From Pseudoalteromonas peptidolytica (GTDB lineage: Bacteria > Pseudomonadota > Gammaproteobacteria > Enterobacterales > Alteromonadaceae), in assembly GCF_012641745.1 (NCBI RefSeq), contig NZ_WEHZ01000016.1, positions 55,846-119,845 of the forward strand: a DNA stretch of 64,000 nucleotides, given 5' to 3'. Both the position numbers and the translations under genes were made by a program. Below the pieces are notes generated by a model that was not told the DNA's origin, did no database searches, and saw only the letters and a program-made list of their open reading frames with translations. Positions 1 through 9,419 of the stretch are shown one piece after another (within the stretch, counting starts at the first letter, position 1; every line of letters starts with the position of its first letter).

Positions 1-89
1 ATTCGACCTTTATTTACACTGAAGTAAACATCTTTCCTAAAACTTTCGCCATCAAAAAGCTCTGGAGCAAAGTAACATTGAGTCGTCAT
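1..89 (-). CDS. nagA: N-acetylglucosamine-6-phosphate deacetylase, N-terminal fragment (cut by window edge)
   Basis: Only the first 29 codons are present; the gene runs off the left edge. The visible peptide begins MTTQCYFAPELFDGESF and continues with a short hydrophobic/charged strand, which resembles the N-terminus of NagA deacetylases (a metal-dependent amidohydrolase that converts GlcNAc-6-phosphate to GlcN-6-phosphate). The ATG overlaps the stop codon of nagK as TAATG, so the two are translationally coupled. The assignment rests mainly on this coupling to nagK and on the FDGE element; the catalytic part is outside the window, so the call is moderate. Confidence 0.6.
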   Translation of the reverse strand, partial: MTTQCYFAPELFDGESFRKDVYFSVNKGR

Positions 90-1000
90 TAGTTCGCCTT
101 TTGTAATTCTTGACCTGCACTTTGAATAGCAAAGTAAATAGCCCCCATTTCAGGCGGCTGCTTAGGTAGTTGGACTTGCTTTGCGATTTCTGGGTCAAGC
201 CAAGCTTGTAATGGTTCAGATAACCCACCGATCATAGACAATCTGGGTGGATTCAGTTCAAGCAGACGCTTCGCCAAGCGGCTGATATATCCTGCACCAG
301 ACTTCACTATTGAAAGTGCGATGTCATCGTTTTGCTTAGCCTGATCTAACACATATCGGGCAAGTTTTGCATAGCCACTTGAAGGTTGCCCTGCCATTTG
401 CTCTGCAATTCCCATCGCATCTTTAGCACTGAAATGATCTAATAATACTTGGCTCAACGTTGTTTTCTCACCTAATCCATCAAGATCAAGTAAGGCAGCT
501 TTAACTGCTTCTAGCCCCATCCATGCGCCACTGCCCATATCGCCTTGAGCAAAACCATGTCCACCATAGTTGACCGTTTTGCCATTGACCAAAGCAAAAC
601 CACAAGAACCGGTCCCCGTAATAATGACCGCACCATCACTACCTTCATGTGCCCCAATACATGCAGTATGTAAATCAGTGGTAAGAAACATCTGTTTAAA
701 TGGATGTTCCCACTGCATAATCTTGTCATACAGCAGCGGCAAGTTAACACCTGCGAGACCAAGGCCGGCATTAAGTTCATGAACCTGCTCAACACGAAGT
801 CCCGCATCTTGTAATGCCATTTGAGTCGATACCATAATAGATTCAAGTGTGCGCTCTAATCCATGTAAGGGATTAGCAGGGCCTCCCAGACCGGTACCCA
901 AAATGCCATGTTGAAGAGAATAAATAGTTGCACGGCACTTTGTTCCACCACCATCGACACCGATGTATAGTTGGTCTTGGTTAACCTGTTTAGCCATCAT
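89..1000 (-). CDS. nagK: N-acetylglucosamine kinase, BadF/BadG/BcrA/BcrD ATPase family
   Basis: Phosphorylates cytoplasmic GlcNAc to GlcNAc-6-phosphate, the step before NagA. The 303-residue protein has the phosphate-1 motif VDGGGTK near residues 15-21, a second acidic motif TDLHTACIGAHEG near 108-120, the phosphate-2 loop ITGTGSCGFAL near 127-137 and the adenosine-type motif SMIGGLSEPL near the C-terminus, in the order of the BadF/GlcNAc kinase fold. Two adjacent ATGs (1000 and 997) are possible starts; an AGGGG stretch 7 nt before the first fits it. It is first in an operon with nagA (TAATG overlap). A perfect LacI-type palindrome lies about 90 bp upstream. This is the eukaryote-like GlcNAc kinase known from Shewanella chitin pathways, by recollection of the family. 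Confidence 0.85.
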   Translation of the reverse strand: MMAKQVNQDQLYIGVDGGGTKCRATIYSLQHGILGTGLGGPANPLHGLERTLESIMVSTQMALQDAGLRVEQVHELNAGLGLAGVNLPLLYDKIMQWEHPFKQMFLTTDLHTACIGAHEGSDGAVIITGTGSCGFALVNGKTVNYGGHGFAQGDMGSGAWMGLEAVKAALLDLDGLGEKTTLSQVLLDHFSAKDAMGIAEQMAGQPSSGYAKLARYVLDQAKQNDDIALSIVKSGAGYISRLAKRLLELNPPRLSMIGGLSEPLQAWLDPEIAKQVQLPKQPPEMGAIYFAIQSAGQELQKAN

Positions 1001-1091
1001 GTAAAGACCCCTACTCTATTCTGGATTACACCACGTTATTATTTTCGTTAGACGCGGTTTTTTATTCATGTTGAATTGATGTTACACAACA

Positions 1092-1109
1092 AATGACAGC
1101 GTTGTCATT
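1092..1109. promoter_or_regulatory. NagR-type LacI-family operator
   Basis: AATGACAGCGTTGTCATT is an 18-bp palindrome (7-bp perfect arms, central CpG as in LacI-family operators). It sits 92-109 bp before the nagK start. It resembles the NagR boxes I recall for GlcNAc/chitin genes in Shewanella and Xanthomonas. No nagR gene is in the window; it is probably farther left. Confidence 0.7.
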
Positions 1110-1126
1110 ATTTTTTTCAAGAAATT

Positions 1127-1149
1127 TATTCATTTTGAAAAAATGAATA
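1127..1149. promoter_or_regulatory. AT-rich perfect inverted repeat upstream of nagK
   Basis: Two 10-bp arms (TATTCATTTT and AAAATGAATA) separated by GAA. It lies 18 bp beyond the NagR-type operator. It could be a second regulator site or part of an UP-element-like AT stretch; nothing in the sequence decides between these. Confidence 0.35.
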
Positions 1150-1261
1150 TTGCATAGTTTGAGCAAATTGTCAGGGAAAAACAGCAAAAATTACAGAAAT
1201 AATATAACCGAGGATGAGAAATTAGAGAAAGAAATGAGTTCAGCCTTTCGAGTAAAAAACC

Positions 1262-1291
1262 AAAGTGGCACTAGGCAAAGCTAGCACCACT
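1262..1291 (-). terminator. Probable intrinsic terminator of the 2OG oxygenase gene
   Basis: On the minus strand, about 30 nt after the stop at 1318, AGTGGTGCTAG and CTAGTGCCACT pair as an imperfect 11-bp stem around a 6-nt loop, followed by a T-rich run (complement of the A-run at 1253-1258). Confidence 0.5.
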
Positions 1292-1317
1292 GAGTAGTGT
1301 TACGCTCAAAACAGAGG

Positions 1318-2160
1318 TTATTTAACACCTAGCTCTTTCAAACGTTCTTGTAAGTAACTATCAGCCGTGTATCGTTCTGACAACACTACATCTGGTCTTG
1401 GGTGCAAGAACAGTGGCAGTGAAATACGTGACTTAGTCGATGCTTTGCCTGTTGGATTGATCACTCGGTGAATAGTAGAAGGGAAATACCCACCAGATGC
1501 TTCTTGTAGCATATCACCAATATTAATGATCAATGAACCAAAATCACATGGCACATCTAACCAACTGCCATCTTGTCTTTGTACCTGTAGACCTGGCTCA
1601 TTTGCTGCAGGAAGCACGGTTAATAGATTAATGTCTCCATGAGCGGCTGCACGAATAGCACCGGGCTCTTCGTCACCTGTCATTGGCGGATAATGAAGAA
1701 TACGCAATAACGTTTGCTCTGATTGACTGATCATGTCTTTTAGATCAATCGAAAACTTTGCTCTTACTTCTTCTGGTGCTTCTGATTGAACCCAGCTTAA
1801 TAACGTTTGGGCAAACTCATTCGCCAAACGATAATATTCACGGATCTCAGATTCTAATTGAGCTGGTACTTGACCTTTTGGATATACATGAAAGTATTCT
1901 TTAATATCTTTCACGGTAAAGCCTTTTGCTACTTCTGACACCTCTGGTGGAAAGTAACCGTCTTGTGTTTCTTTATTAAAAAGAAATTGATGCTTTTCTT
2001 CTGAATTAAAAAATTCTTGCCAATTTTTGTAGATTGACTCAACCAACTCTTGAGGGATTGGATGATTCTTTAATACACCAAAACCGGTATTTCTTAATGA
2101 CTCTACAAATTCTTTCGCAGCATTTGGCGATTGATAGTCTACGGTAGGTAACTGTTGCAT
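1318..2160 (-). CDS. 2-oxoglutarate/Fe(II)-dependent oxygenase, isopenicillin N synthase family
   Basis: A 280-residue soluble enzyme with the DIOX_N region (about 5-110) followed by the jelly-roll 2OG-Fe(II) oxygenase domain. The iron-binding triad is visible: H174 and D176 in AAAHGDINLL and H231 in TIHRVINP. The 2-oxoglutarate-binding R-x-S pair is at about 245-247 (SRISLPLF). The length fits the small bacterial members of the family. The actual substrate cannot be read from sequence; relatives include hydroxylases, ring-forming enzymes and ethylene-forming enzymes. It appears monocistronic, with a 10-bp inverted repeat (2193-2227) in its upstream region and a likely terminator downstream. 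The ATG at 2160 is the only good start. Confidence 0.85.
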   Translation of the reverse strand: MQQLPTVDYQSPNAAKEFVESLRNTGFGVLKNHPIPQELVESIYKNWQEFFNSEEKHQFLFNKETQDGYFPPEVSEVAKGFTVKDIKEYFHVYPKGQVPAQLESEIREYYRLANEFAQTLLSWVQSEAPEEVRAKFSIDLKDMISQSEQTLLRILHYPPMTGDEEPGAIRAAAHGDINLLTVLPAANEPGLQVQRQDGSWLDVPCDFGSLIINIGDMLQEASGGYFPSTIHRVINPTGKASTKSRISLPLFLHPRPDVVLSERYTADSYLQERLKELGVK

Positions 2161-2192
2161 AATGGTTCCACCAAAATTATTAGTAATTCATG

Positions 2193-2227
2193 GTTATTTA
2201 CCTAAACACATTGTTTCGGTAAATAAC
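2193..2227. promoter_or_regulatory. 10-bp inverted repeat upstream of the oxygenase gene
   Basis: GTTATTTACC at 2193-2202 and GGTAAATAAC at 2218-2227 are perfect complements with a 15-nt spacer, 33-67 bp before the oxygenase start. It may be an operator or a 5' leader hairpin. No family could be assigned. Confidence 0.4.
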
Positions 2228-2412
2228 GCACTTCCCGTGTCATCTCAACACTGCGTACCTAGTAGAAGGTAAGGCGTATGTTATCGGGTCTGTTAACCTA
2301 GGGGTTTATGCTTGAGGGGTAAATCAAACCTTACCTCTCAAAACAGCAACAGCAAAGGCTAAAAAAGCCCTTATACGATCGTGTTGTCGATAATTCTTAG
2401 ATAAGTCAGTGA

Positions 2413-2484
2413 CGCTAATTCAATACATGGCAGGTGACTTTTCCAGATTACGTTTTAACAGCGAGCGAGCTTATTGAATTAGCG
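2413..2484. repeat. 13-bp perfect inverted repeat with 46-bp spacer
   Basis: CGCTAATTCAATA at 2413-2425 is repeated inverted as TATTGAATTAGCG at 2472-2484. A second small hairpin (GACATAAG/CTTATGTC, 2490-2507) follows. The region 2161-2543 between the oxygenase and the kinase gene has no coding sequence that I can support; these two structures are all I see in it. Confidence 0.5.
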
Positions 2485-2543
2485 GCGATGACATAAGGAC
2501 TTATGTCCGCTTTTCCTAATAGAGCTCACTACTTTGACACAGA

Positions 2544-3665
2544 TCAATCACAATCAGGTGCACTAACCGGAATACGGATCCGCCACTCCAATCCTAGTGG
2601 AGTATTATCTACGTCAAATTCGCCTTGTAACGCCCCTGAAATCAAGTTAGCAGTTAAATTGGCGCTCAATCCAACATGTCCAGCGTTACCTCGTTTTGTC
2701 GTAATAAAAGGTTTAAGGAGTTCAGTTGTTGAAATACCTTTTAGGCCCACGCCATAGTCAATATAAGAAATATGAAGCAGCTCACCAAGGTGTTGACAGC
2801 TAATTGTGACACTATGTTCAGGTGAACACCACGCGTGTGCTATCGAGTTTTCAATTAGATTCTCAAACACTTCAAGTAACGCCTGACCATCAATATATAA
2901 ATTAGCTGCGATTTCTGTAATAAATTCGATTTTAACATTCTGTTTCGAAAAACTGTTGCGTAAGCGGTTCTCAATATCAAACAGCTTTGTAGGCGCACGA
3001 ACACAGCCCCTTTCTGATTGCGATATTGATTTTAGTAGGCTGACAAATTTTGCTACTTTCTCTAAATTGCGTATACACAACTCGCAACTTTCTTTCATTT
3101 GCTCAAAACCATCAACTAAATGTGCTTGTGTCAGCGTTTGTGATGTCAATGCTTGTTGTAAGTTTTGTGCTATCTCTTTTAAATAGCTAGACGAGGTAAT
3201 ACTTGTGCCAAGTGGTGTGTTGAGTTCATGTGCAATACCTATCATCATCTGATTAATAGTGTTCGATAGCTGTTGTTTAACCGCTAATTTTTGCGCCTCA
3301 ATCAATTTAAATTGGGTGTTAACTCGCGCTATGATCTCACTTGGCTTGTACGGCTTGGTGATGTAATCCACGCCACCTACAGAAAGTGCTTGAACTAAAC
3401 TCTCACTGTCTTCGTAAGCGCTAACAAAGACAACTGGAATGCCGGCTGTCACTGCGTTCGATTTCAACGTTTTACAGAGCTCGATGCCAGACATATTTGG
3501 CATTTTAATGTCGGTGACTATTAAGGCTGGATGATGTTTCTTAACGATGCTGAGGGCAATATCTCCGCCCCTTGCCGCTAGCACTTTAAACCCCTCTTTA
3601 CGGAGAATAAGTTGTAATACTTGGAGGTTTTCTGGCATATCATCAACAATTAAAATATCAGCCAT
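2544..3665 (-). CDS. Response regulator-histidine kinase fusion (REC-HisKA-HATPase_c)
   Basis: A 373-residue cytoplasmic protein with no membrane segment. An N-terminal receiver domain (about 1-120) has the acidic pair in ILIVDDMPENL and the phospho-acceptor aspartate in LIVTDIKMPNMSG, with the conserved lysine in ITKPYKP. It is followed by a HisKA box with the phospho-histidine in MIGIAHELNTPLG (about residue 146) and an ATPase domain with the N box LIENSIAH, G1 box DYGVG and a GHVGLS lid region. REC-first kinases of this kind are usually phosphorylated by a partner kinase and then signal onward. It is divergent from the 1243-residue hybrid kinase 103 bp away, a natural candidate partner. 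No output DNA-binding domain is near. ATG at 3665 chosen; no better start. Confidence 0.85.
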   Translation of the reverse strand: MADILIVDDMPENLQVLQLILRKEGFKVLAARGGDIALSIVKKHHPALIVTDIKMPNMSGIELCKTLKSNAVTAGIPVVFVSAYEDSESLVQALSVGGVDYITKPYKPSEIIARVNTQFKLIEAQKLAVKQQLSNTINQMMIGIAHELNTPLGTSITSSSYLKEIAQNLQQALTSQTLTQAHLVDGFEQMKESCELCIRNLEKVAKFVSLLKSISQSERGCVRAPTKLFDIENRLRNSFSKQNVKIEFITEIAANLYIDGQALLEVFENLIENSIAHAWCSPEHSVTISCQHLGELLHISYIDYGVGLKGISTTELLKPFITTKRGNAGHVGLSANLTANLISGALQGEFDVDNTPLGLEWRIRIPVSAPDCD

Positions 3666-3768
3666 TCACGTTACCCACTCCCTGAACAGGACACTTTTAA
3701 CAGCATAGCTTGAGAAATCATATATCGCGACTATGGTTAAATATAAATTCACGCATAAATAATAGCTT

Positions 3769-6700
3769 ATGTCTTCAAAAGCGTTACTAAGTTGGATCGC
3801 CCTATTCGCTTTGTTAGGCGTACTTGGCGGCGCAGCTTTGCTCTTTCACGCCACTACATCACAACGCTTGATTGCAGACGATTTTAGGACTTCCTATCAA
3901 AACCATTTATCGCTAGAGATGTACGTAAAAGAACGGGATACAAAATGGCTAGATAATCTGAAATTTCCAAAAAGGCCCCCTACGCCTTTTATGCTGGATC
4001 AGCTATACGAAGCACAAAAAAGTTTAGCTTCTCACTTCGCTTCTGATCCTCAGGCACAACTTAGCTTCCCTAAGACATATAGACTCGCCATAGACAAGCT
4101 GCCGATATTGGCAAACGCTGAGATTGAAAAAGTACATAATCAACAACTTCAATTACTGATTGCCGTCTCGTTAACTATCTTTTTTGTTGCCATCTGTTTA
4201 GCGGCTTTTATTTGGCATATGAGAGCCAAGCATTTTTCACCGTTATACAGCATAATCAGAAGCTTACAAAACCAATCCGAACGTGCTGATACACTTGATT
4301 TGGCCTTCTCCAAAGGAGATGCTGAAATCCAAGAACTGATCCGTTCGATTCATCAGACTACCGCTACACAAAATCAAAAGTTACGTTCAGCTGCAATAAT
4401 CGAAAGGTATAATAGAGAACTAAAATCAATCACAGGCTCAAGCGCAATTGTTGAGCACGCGCTCTCATTTATTGCCAACCAGTTTAATTCACCTTGTACT
4501 GCTTTATATATACACCAAGATGCTCAAACCTTTTCTTTGTGCCGTGCACATGGAGTTACGCTGGATTATTCTGTAATTGAATCAAGTTTAACTCAGTGTG
4601 CCTATCAAAACACATCTCAAATACTTATCGAGCCGTTGTGGCTTAAAGCAAAGCATCTTGAGATAAAAATACAAGGGCGCTATACCTTGCCGTTGACAAT
4701 AAATAACCAAGTTGTTTATGTGATTTTTATCGGTAGTGCAGAGACGTTAAGTGAGAGTCAATTTGATGCTTTGGAGTATCTCTGTAAAGACTTAAGTTTG
4801 GCTTTGGTCATTAACGAAAATATGGAGAAACAACAAAAAACAGAGTCCGCCTTGGGCGAGCAGTTAGAACTCACTCATCACATCATAAATGCCATCCCAA
4901 ACCCCACATACTACCGTTCTACTGAAGGTGTATTTATGGGTATTAACAAAGCATTTTTAACTCTCCTTGACCAATTTGAAGTTGATGTTATTGGTGCCAG
5001 GATAGACGAAGTGTTTGATTTAGGGGTAGCTAGTTTATTTGAATCGAAAGCCGCTGAAATCATTCGTTCATCACACGAGCAAACCTATGAAGTGTTATTA
5101 CTAGATGGTCAAGAAAACGCGCGCGAATTAATCGTATACGAAGCGCCATTTTTCAATGAGGATGGCGATGTAATAGGTATCGTGGGTATGTACTTAGATG
5201 TTTCAGAGCGTAATCAATTACAGCGTGAGCTCATTGAAGCAAAAGACTCTGCACAACATTCAGCAAAAGCAAAAAGCGAGTTCTTGGCAAATATGAGCCA
5301 TGAAATAAGAACACCGATGAATGCAATTATAGGGATGTCCCATTTGGCATTATCGGGCGAATTAAGCGCAAAACAGCATGATTATATCTCTAAAATAGAT
5401 GTTGCTGCTAAACAGCTACTGCGGCTTATTAACGACATTCTAGATTTCTCAAAAATAGAAGCAGGTAAAGTAGAACTAGAATACCAAGCTTTTTCAACTG
5501 AAAAATTACTCGATAGTGTTGCCACTATTATCGGCGTAAAAGCACAAGAGAAACAACTAGAGTTAGTTTTTGATGTCGACTCTCAAGTGCCTTATTGTGT
5601 AATTGGTGACCAATTTAGATTAAGCCAAGTCCTTATCAACCTCGCAGGGAATGCTGTCAAGTTTACCGACAAAGGTGAAGTGGTGATCCGAGTAACTTTG
5701 GTGAGTTGCACCACTACGCTTGCCAAAATGAAGTTCAGTGTTAAAGACTCTGGTATTGGGATGAACAAACGCCAGCAGAGAAACTTATTCCAATCATTTT
5801 CTCAAGCCGATAATTCAATTACGAGGAAATATGGTGGTACTGGTTTAGGCTTAACTATTTCACAACAACTAGTCAAACTCATGGGAGGAGAGATCTACGT
5901 AGAAAGTGAAGAAGGTATAGGCTCCGAGTTCTATTTTACCCTAGAAATGGAGATTAGCGATGAGATTAATAAAACAAAACCCCTCTCTAACTACTTATCA
6001 AAATCAACAGCCATCATCATCGATGACAACCAACATGCACTAGATGTGTTAGGCGGCATGCTGAAAAACTTTGGAATGCAGTTCAGTGCTTACCAAGATC
6101 CCAATAAAGCGCTAAACCACTTTATACTTACCAAGGAGCAGCCGGACCTTATTTTTGTTGACTGGCACATGCCAAAATTAGATGGTATAGAATTAATTGG
6201 CAAAATTCACTCTCAACTTGTTGAGTTAAAGAGTAAAATAATTTTAGTCACGGCTTATGGACGAGAATTGCACCTGACAGACACCCAGGCAAGTTTAGTT
6301 GATGGCGTGTTATTGAAGCCAATAAATCCATCAAACCTTATCGATATCATACAAACAGCACTTTTTGGTTCAACCACAGTAAGGGGAAGTGTTGTCGAAA
6401 AAGCGCAATCCATACCTAATGATGTGTTACAGGGAATTGTGATTTTAGTCGCCGAAGACCAACCTGTAAATCAAGAAATTGCAGTTGAAATACTGTCAAA
6501 TTTTGGTGCAGATGTCGTAGTTGCGGATAATGGCAAAGAAGCGATTGAGCGACTCAAAAGCAAGCACGTTAATATTGTGCTAATGGATATGCAAATGCCA
6601 ATAATGGATGGTATCACTGCTACGCAAAAGATCAGAAAAGAGTATGATAAAGATACCTTACCTGTGCTGGCGATGACGGCAAATGCAATGGAAGAGGACA

Positions 6701-7500
6701 TACAAATTTGTATTGATGCTGGAATGAATGATCACGTAACTAAACCCATTGACGTGAAGCAATTAGTAGAGCGTATTTTACAATATACGCAAGTCAACCA
6801 CTCGCTACCACCACTTGAGCCAGACGATCTACAAAACGACATCGTGACCACGACATCAACTTTTGTATCAGAGGAAACTATTGAGTTTAACGGTATTGAT
6901 ATTTCAGAAGGTATTGCCCGTGCTGCCGGAAATCAAAAAGTTTATTTTGATATTCTTGAAAAGTTTCTTTCACAGCAAGTTGAAGAGCTCATCAACTTAA
7001 AACAAGCATTGGCAATCGAAAATTTGGAACTTGCACAAAGTATGCTTCACGCCTTAAAAGGCGCAAGTGCTAATTTATCTATTGTAAAATTAGTCACTGA
7101 ATTCAAAAAAATTGAATCCTCACTTGATATTAATCCACCTAAAGCACAAGAAATAGATGAGCTTATCAAGTACGTAAAATATGCGCTGGGGCAATGTCAG
7201 TTACGTCGCAAGCAAGATAAAGTAATAGAATCGGAGGCCACTAACAGCGTGACGAAGAGCGAGAGTAGTCAGCTAGAGGAGCTAATACAATTGGCTAGAG
7301 CACTGAGAGATTACGATACCCAAGCGACTGAGTTAGTCGATACCATAACGGCCAGTAGCTATTTATCGGAGGTAGAGTTACAGAAGCTAAAAACGGCTAT
7401 TGCACGCTTCGAGTTTAATGAGGCATACATGATGTTAACGTCAATAAAGCGTGTTGAGGAAGCTAAAGACTTAAATATCGATAAGGGCTCCGTCCACTAA
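3769..7500 (+). CDS. Hybrid sensor histidine kinase (TM-GAF/PAS-HisKA-HATPase-REC-REC-Hpt)
   Basis: A 1243-residue membrane sensor. Two transmembrane helices (about 7-27 and 129-150) flank a roughly 100-residue periplasmic region. Then come a GAF-like region (about 220-350), a PAS domain (about 370-490), the HisKA box FLANMSHEIRTPMNAI with the histidine near 511, an ATPase domain with NLAGNAVKFTD and GTGLGL, receiver 1 with D near 798 (IFVDWHMPKLDG), receiver 2 with D near 940 (VLMDMQMPIMDG) and a C-terminal Hpt domain with histidine near 1094 (LHALKGASAN). This is the full His-Asp-His-Asp kit of ArcB/BarA-like kinases. The final approx. 100 residues after Hpt have no domain I recognise. Divergent from the REC-kinase gene at 2544-3665; the stimulus is not readable from sequence. 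Confidence 0.88.
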   Translation: MSSKALLSWIALFALLGVLGGAALLFHATTSQRLIADDFRTSYQNHLSLEMYVKERDTKWLDNLKFPKRPPTPFMLDQLYEAQKSLASHFASDPQAQLSFPKTYRLAIDKLPILANAEIEKVHNQQLQLLIAVSLTIFFVAICLAAFIWHMRAKHFSPLYSIIRSLQNQSERADTLDLAFSKGDAEIQELIRSIHQTTATQNQKLRSAAIIERYNRELKSITGSSAIVEHALSFIANQFNSPCTALYIHQDAQTFSLCRAHGVTLDYSVIESSLTQCAYQNTSQILIEPLWLKAKHLEIKIQGRYTLPLTINNQVVYVIFIGSAETLSESQFDALEYLCKDLSLALVINENMEKQQKTESALGEQLELTHHIINAIPNPTYYRSTEGVFMGINKAFLTLLDQFEVDVIGARIDEVFDLGVASLFESKAAEIIRSSHEQTYEVLLLDGQENARELIVYEAPFFNEDGDVIGIVGMYLDVSERNQLQRELIEAKDSAQHSAKAKSEFLANMSHEIRTPMNAIIGMSHLALSGELSAKQHDYISKIDVAAKQLLRLINDILDFSKIEAGKVELEYQAFSTEKLLDSVATIIGVKAQEKQLELVFDVDSQVPYCVIGDQFRLSQVLINLAGNAVKFTDKGEVVIRVTLVSCTTTLAKMKFSVKDSGIGMNKRQQRNLFQSFSQADNSITRKYGGTGLGLTISQQLVKLMGGEIYVESEEGIGSEFYFTLEMEISDEINKTKPLSNYLSKSTAIIIDDNQHALDVLGGMLKNFGMQFSAYQDPNKALNHFILTKEQPDLIFVDWHMPKLDGIELIGKIHSQLVELKSKIILVTAYGRELHLTDTQASLVDGVLLKPINPSNLIDIIQTALFGSTTVRGSVVEKAQSIPNDVLQGIVILVAEDQPVNQEIAVEILSNFGADVVVADNGKEAIERLKSKHVNIVLMDMQMPIMDGITATQKIRKEYDKDTLPVLAMTANAMEEDIQICIDAGMNDHVTKPIDVKQLVERILQYTQVNHSLPPLEPDDLQNDIVTTTSTFVSEETIEFNGIDISEGIARAAGNQKVYFDILEKFLSQQVEELINLKQALAIENLELAQSMLHALKGASANLSIVKLVTEFKKIESSLDINPPKAQEIDELIKYVKYALGQCQLRRKQDKVIESEATNSVTKSESSQLEELIQLARALRDYDTQATELVDTITASSYLSEVELQKLKTAIARFEFNEAYMMLTSIKRVEEAKDLNIDKGSVH

Positions 7501-7892
7501 TTCAACAATCCAATTATTACTTCTGCGCCCTCTACTGCATTAAGCCAAACAAGGGAAAAAACTGAAAATGGCTAAAGACTTACTACTTCAGCCTAAGACA
7601 CAGCAAACAGTACATCTGCCAATATAACTCAGCATTAAAAGCACTTTTATCGAGAGCTTAACACCTCAGCCAAAACATAGCCCAAAAAAAGCGTAGATGA
7701 CTATTCAGTCTGACATTTGAGTAAGTAATGACAAGAGCCATTACCTCATCAAACTTGTTTGACTGCTATATAATGCTTTGCAATCGTGCAACCCAGCCAC
7801 CATAGGCGCAGCTACATACGTAATGACATGTGCATCTTTATGGTAACTTGGCCGCAGAGTCTACACAGCAACAATAAAAAAATGCTACCCGT
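7501..7892. other. Intergenic region, nothing supported
   Basis: 392 bp between the convergent ends of the hybrid kinase and the DUF3334-like gene. I found no convincing reading frame, hairpin terminator or repeat. A 19-codon ATG frame at about 7568 lacks a clear ribosome binding site. Confidence 0.5.
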
Positions 7893-8570
7893 TTACAGAC
7901 CTAATTGATCCATAAAATCATCATCAGCAGTGTCTTGCTCCTGTGCAGCTTTTGTTGACGTCTTTTTATCCGCTTGACTTGCAATGATATCATCTGGATC
8001 TACAGACTCTGCAATGTCAAAGTCGTGAAGTTTAATAAACTCAGTCTTATCCATCGCTAACTCAAGATAGAAAATATTTTGACCTTGCGTGGTAAAAGTA
8101 ACACGTCGCGCTTGCGGTCGATCCATGGTCGTATCAACTGAGATTTGTACTTGTTTATTAATCGCCATCATCTTGGGCTGGTTTTGTGTGATAGATGTAT
8201 GTAGCTGCTCGCGAACCTTGTTGGTAAAATCACCAACAATTTGATTCATCAGCTCACCTAAAACATTTGCAACATCATCTGACAAATGACTATGTGCAAT
8301 TTCGTCTTCAGGCATACCCATGTTACGCATATAGTCAGTATAAACTTCCATCGCAGCTTGCGCCGTAAAATTGGTCACAACTAAACCGGTAAATCCACCA
8401 TCAAACAGTACAAAGCAGCCAATATCTGGTCTCATACAAGTACGGGTAATCTTTTGTACCATTGCAGAATAGCTTATTTGATTGCCGCTTGCCGACGACA
8501 GCACTTCTGTTACCGAGTGGCATAGAGTTGAAAGAATATCTTCTGTGCTAATCACTTTGTTTTTCGCCAT
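7893..8570 (-). CDS. DUF3334-like protein, possible CheX/CheC-type fold
   Basis: A 225-residue soluble protein of the kind annotated DUF3334 in Vibrio, Shewanella and Pseudoalteromonas (recognised from memory). The central part, with NVLGELMNQIVGDF near residues 103-116, resembles the helix of CheX/CheC/FliN-associated phosphatases, where a conserved E and N cap the active site; this suggests a role in signalling or chemotaxis but is not proof. The last 30 residues are low complexity and acidic (KKTSTKAAQEQDTADDDFMDQLGL), probably a flexible tail. It is divergent from cmoA and monocistronic. Function unknown. Confidence 0.7.
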   Translation of the reverse strand: MAKNKVISTEDILSTLCHSVTEVLSSASGNQISYSAMVQKITRTCMRPDIGCFVLFDGGFTGLVVTNFTAQAAMEVYTDYMRNMGMPEDEIAHSHLSDDVANVLGELMNQIVGDFTNKVREQLHTSITQNQPKMMAINKQVQISVDTTMDRPQARRVTFTTQGQNIFYLELAMDKTEFIKLHDFDIAESVDPDDIIASQADKKTSTKAAQEQDTADDDFMDQLGL

Positions 8571-8652
8571 TTTTTATCTCATATTTACTTCTTATCATTA
8601 ATAGTAGCCAAGCTACTGAATTTATCACTGACTATCCAGCATAAAATGCTAA

Positions 8653-9411
<759 letters not shown>

Positions 9412-9419
9412 AGGCAATT

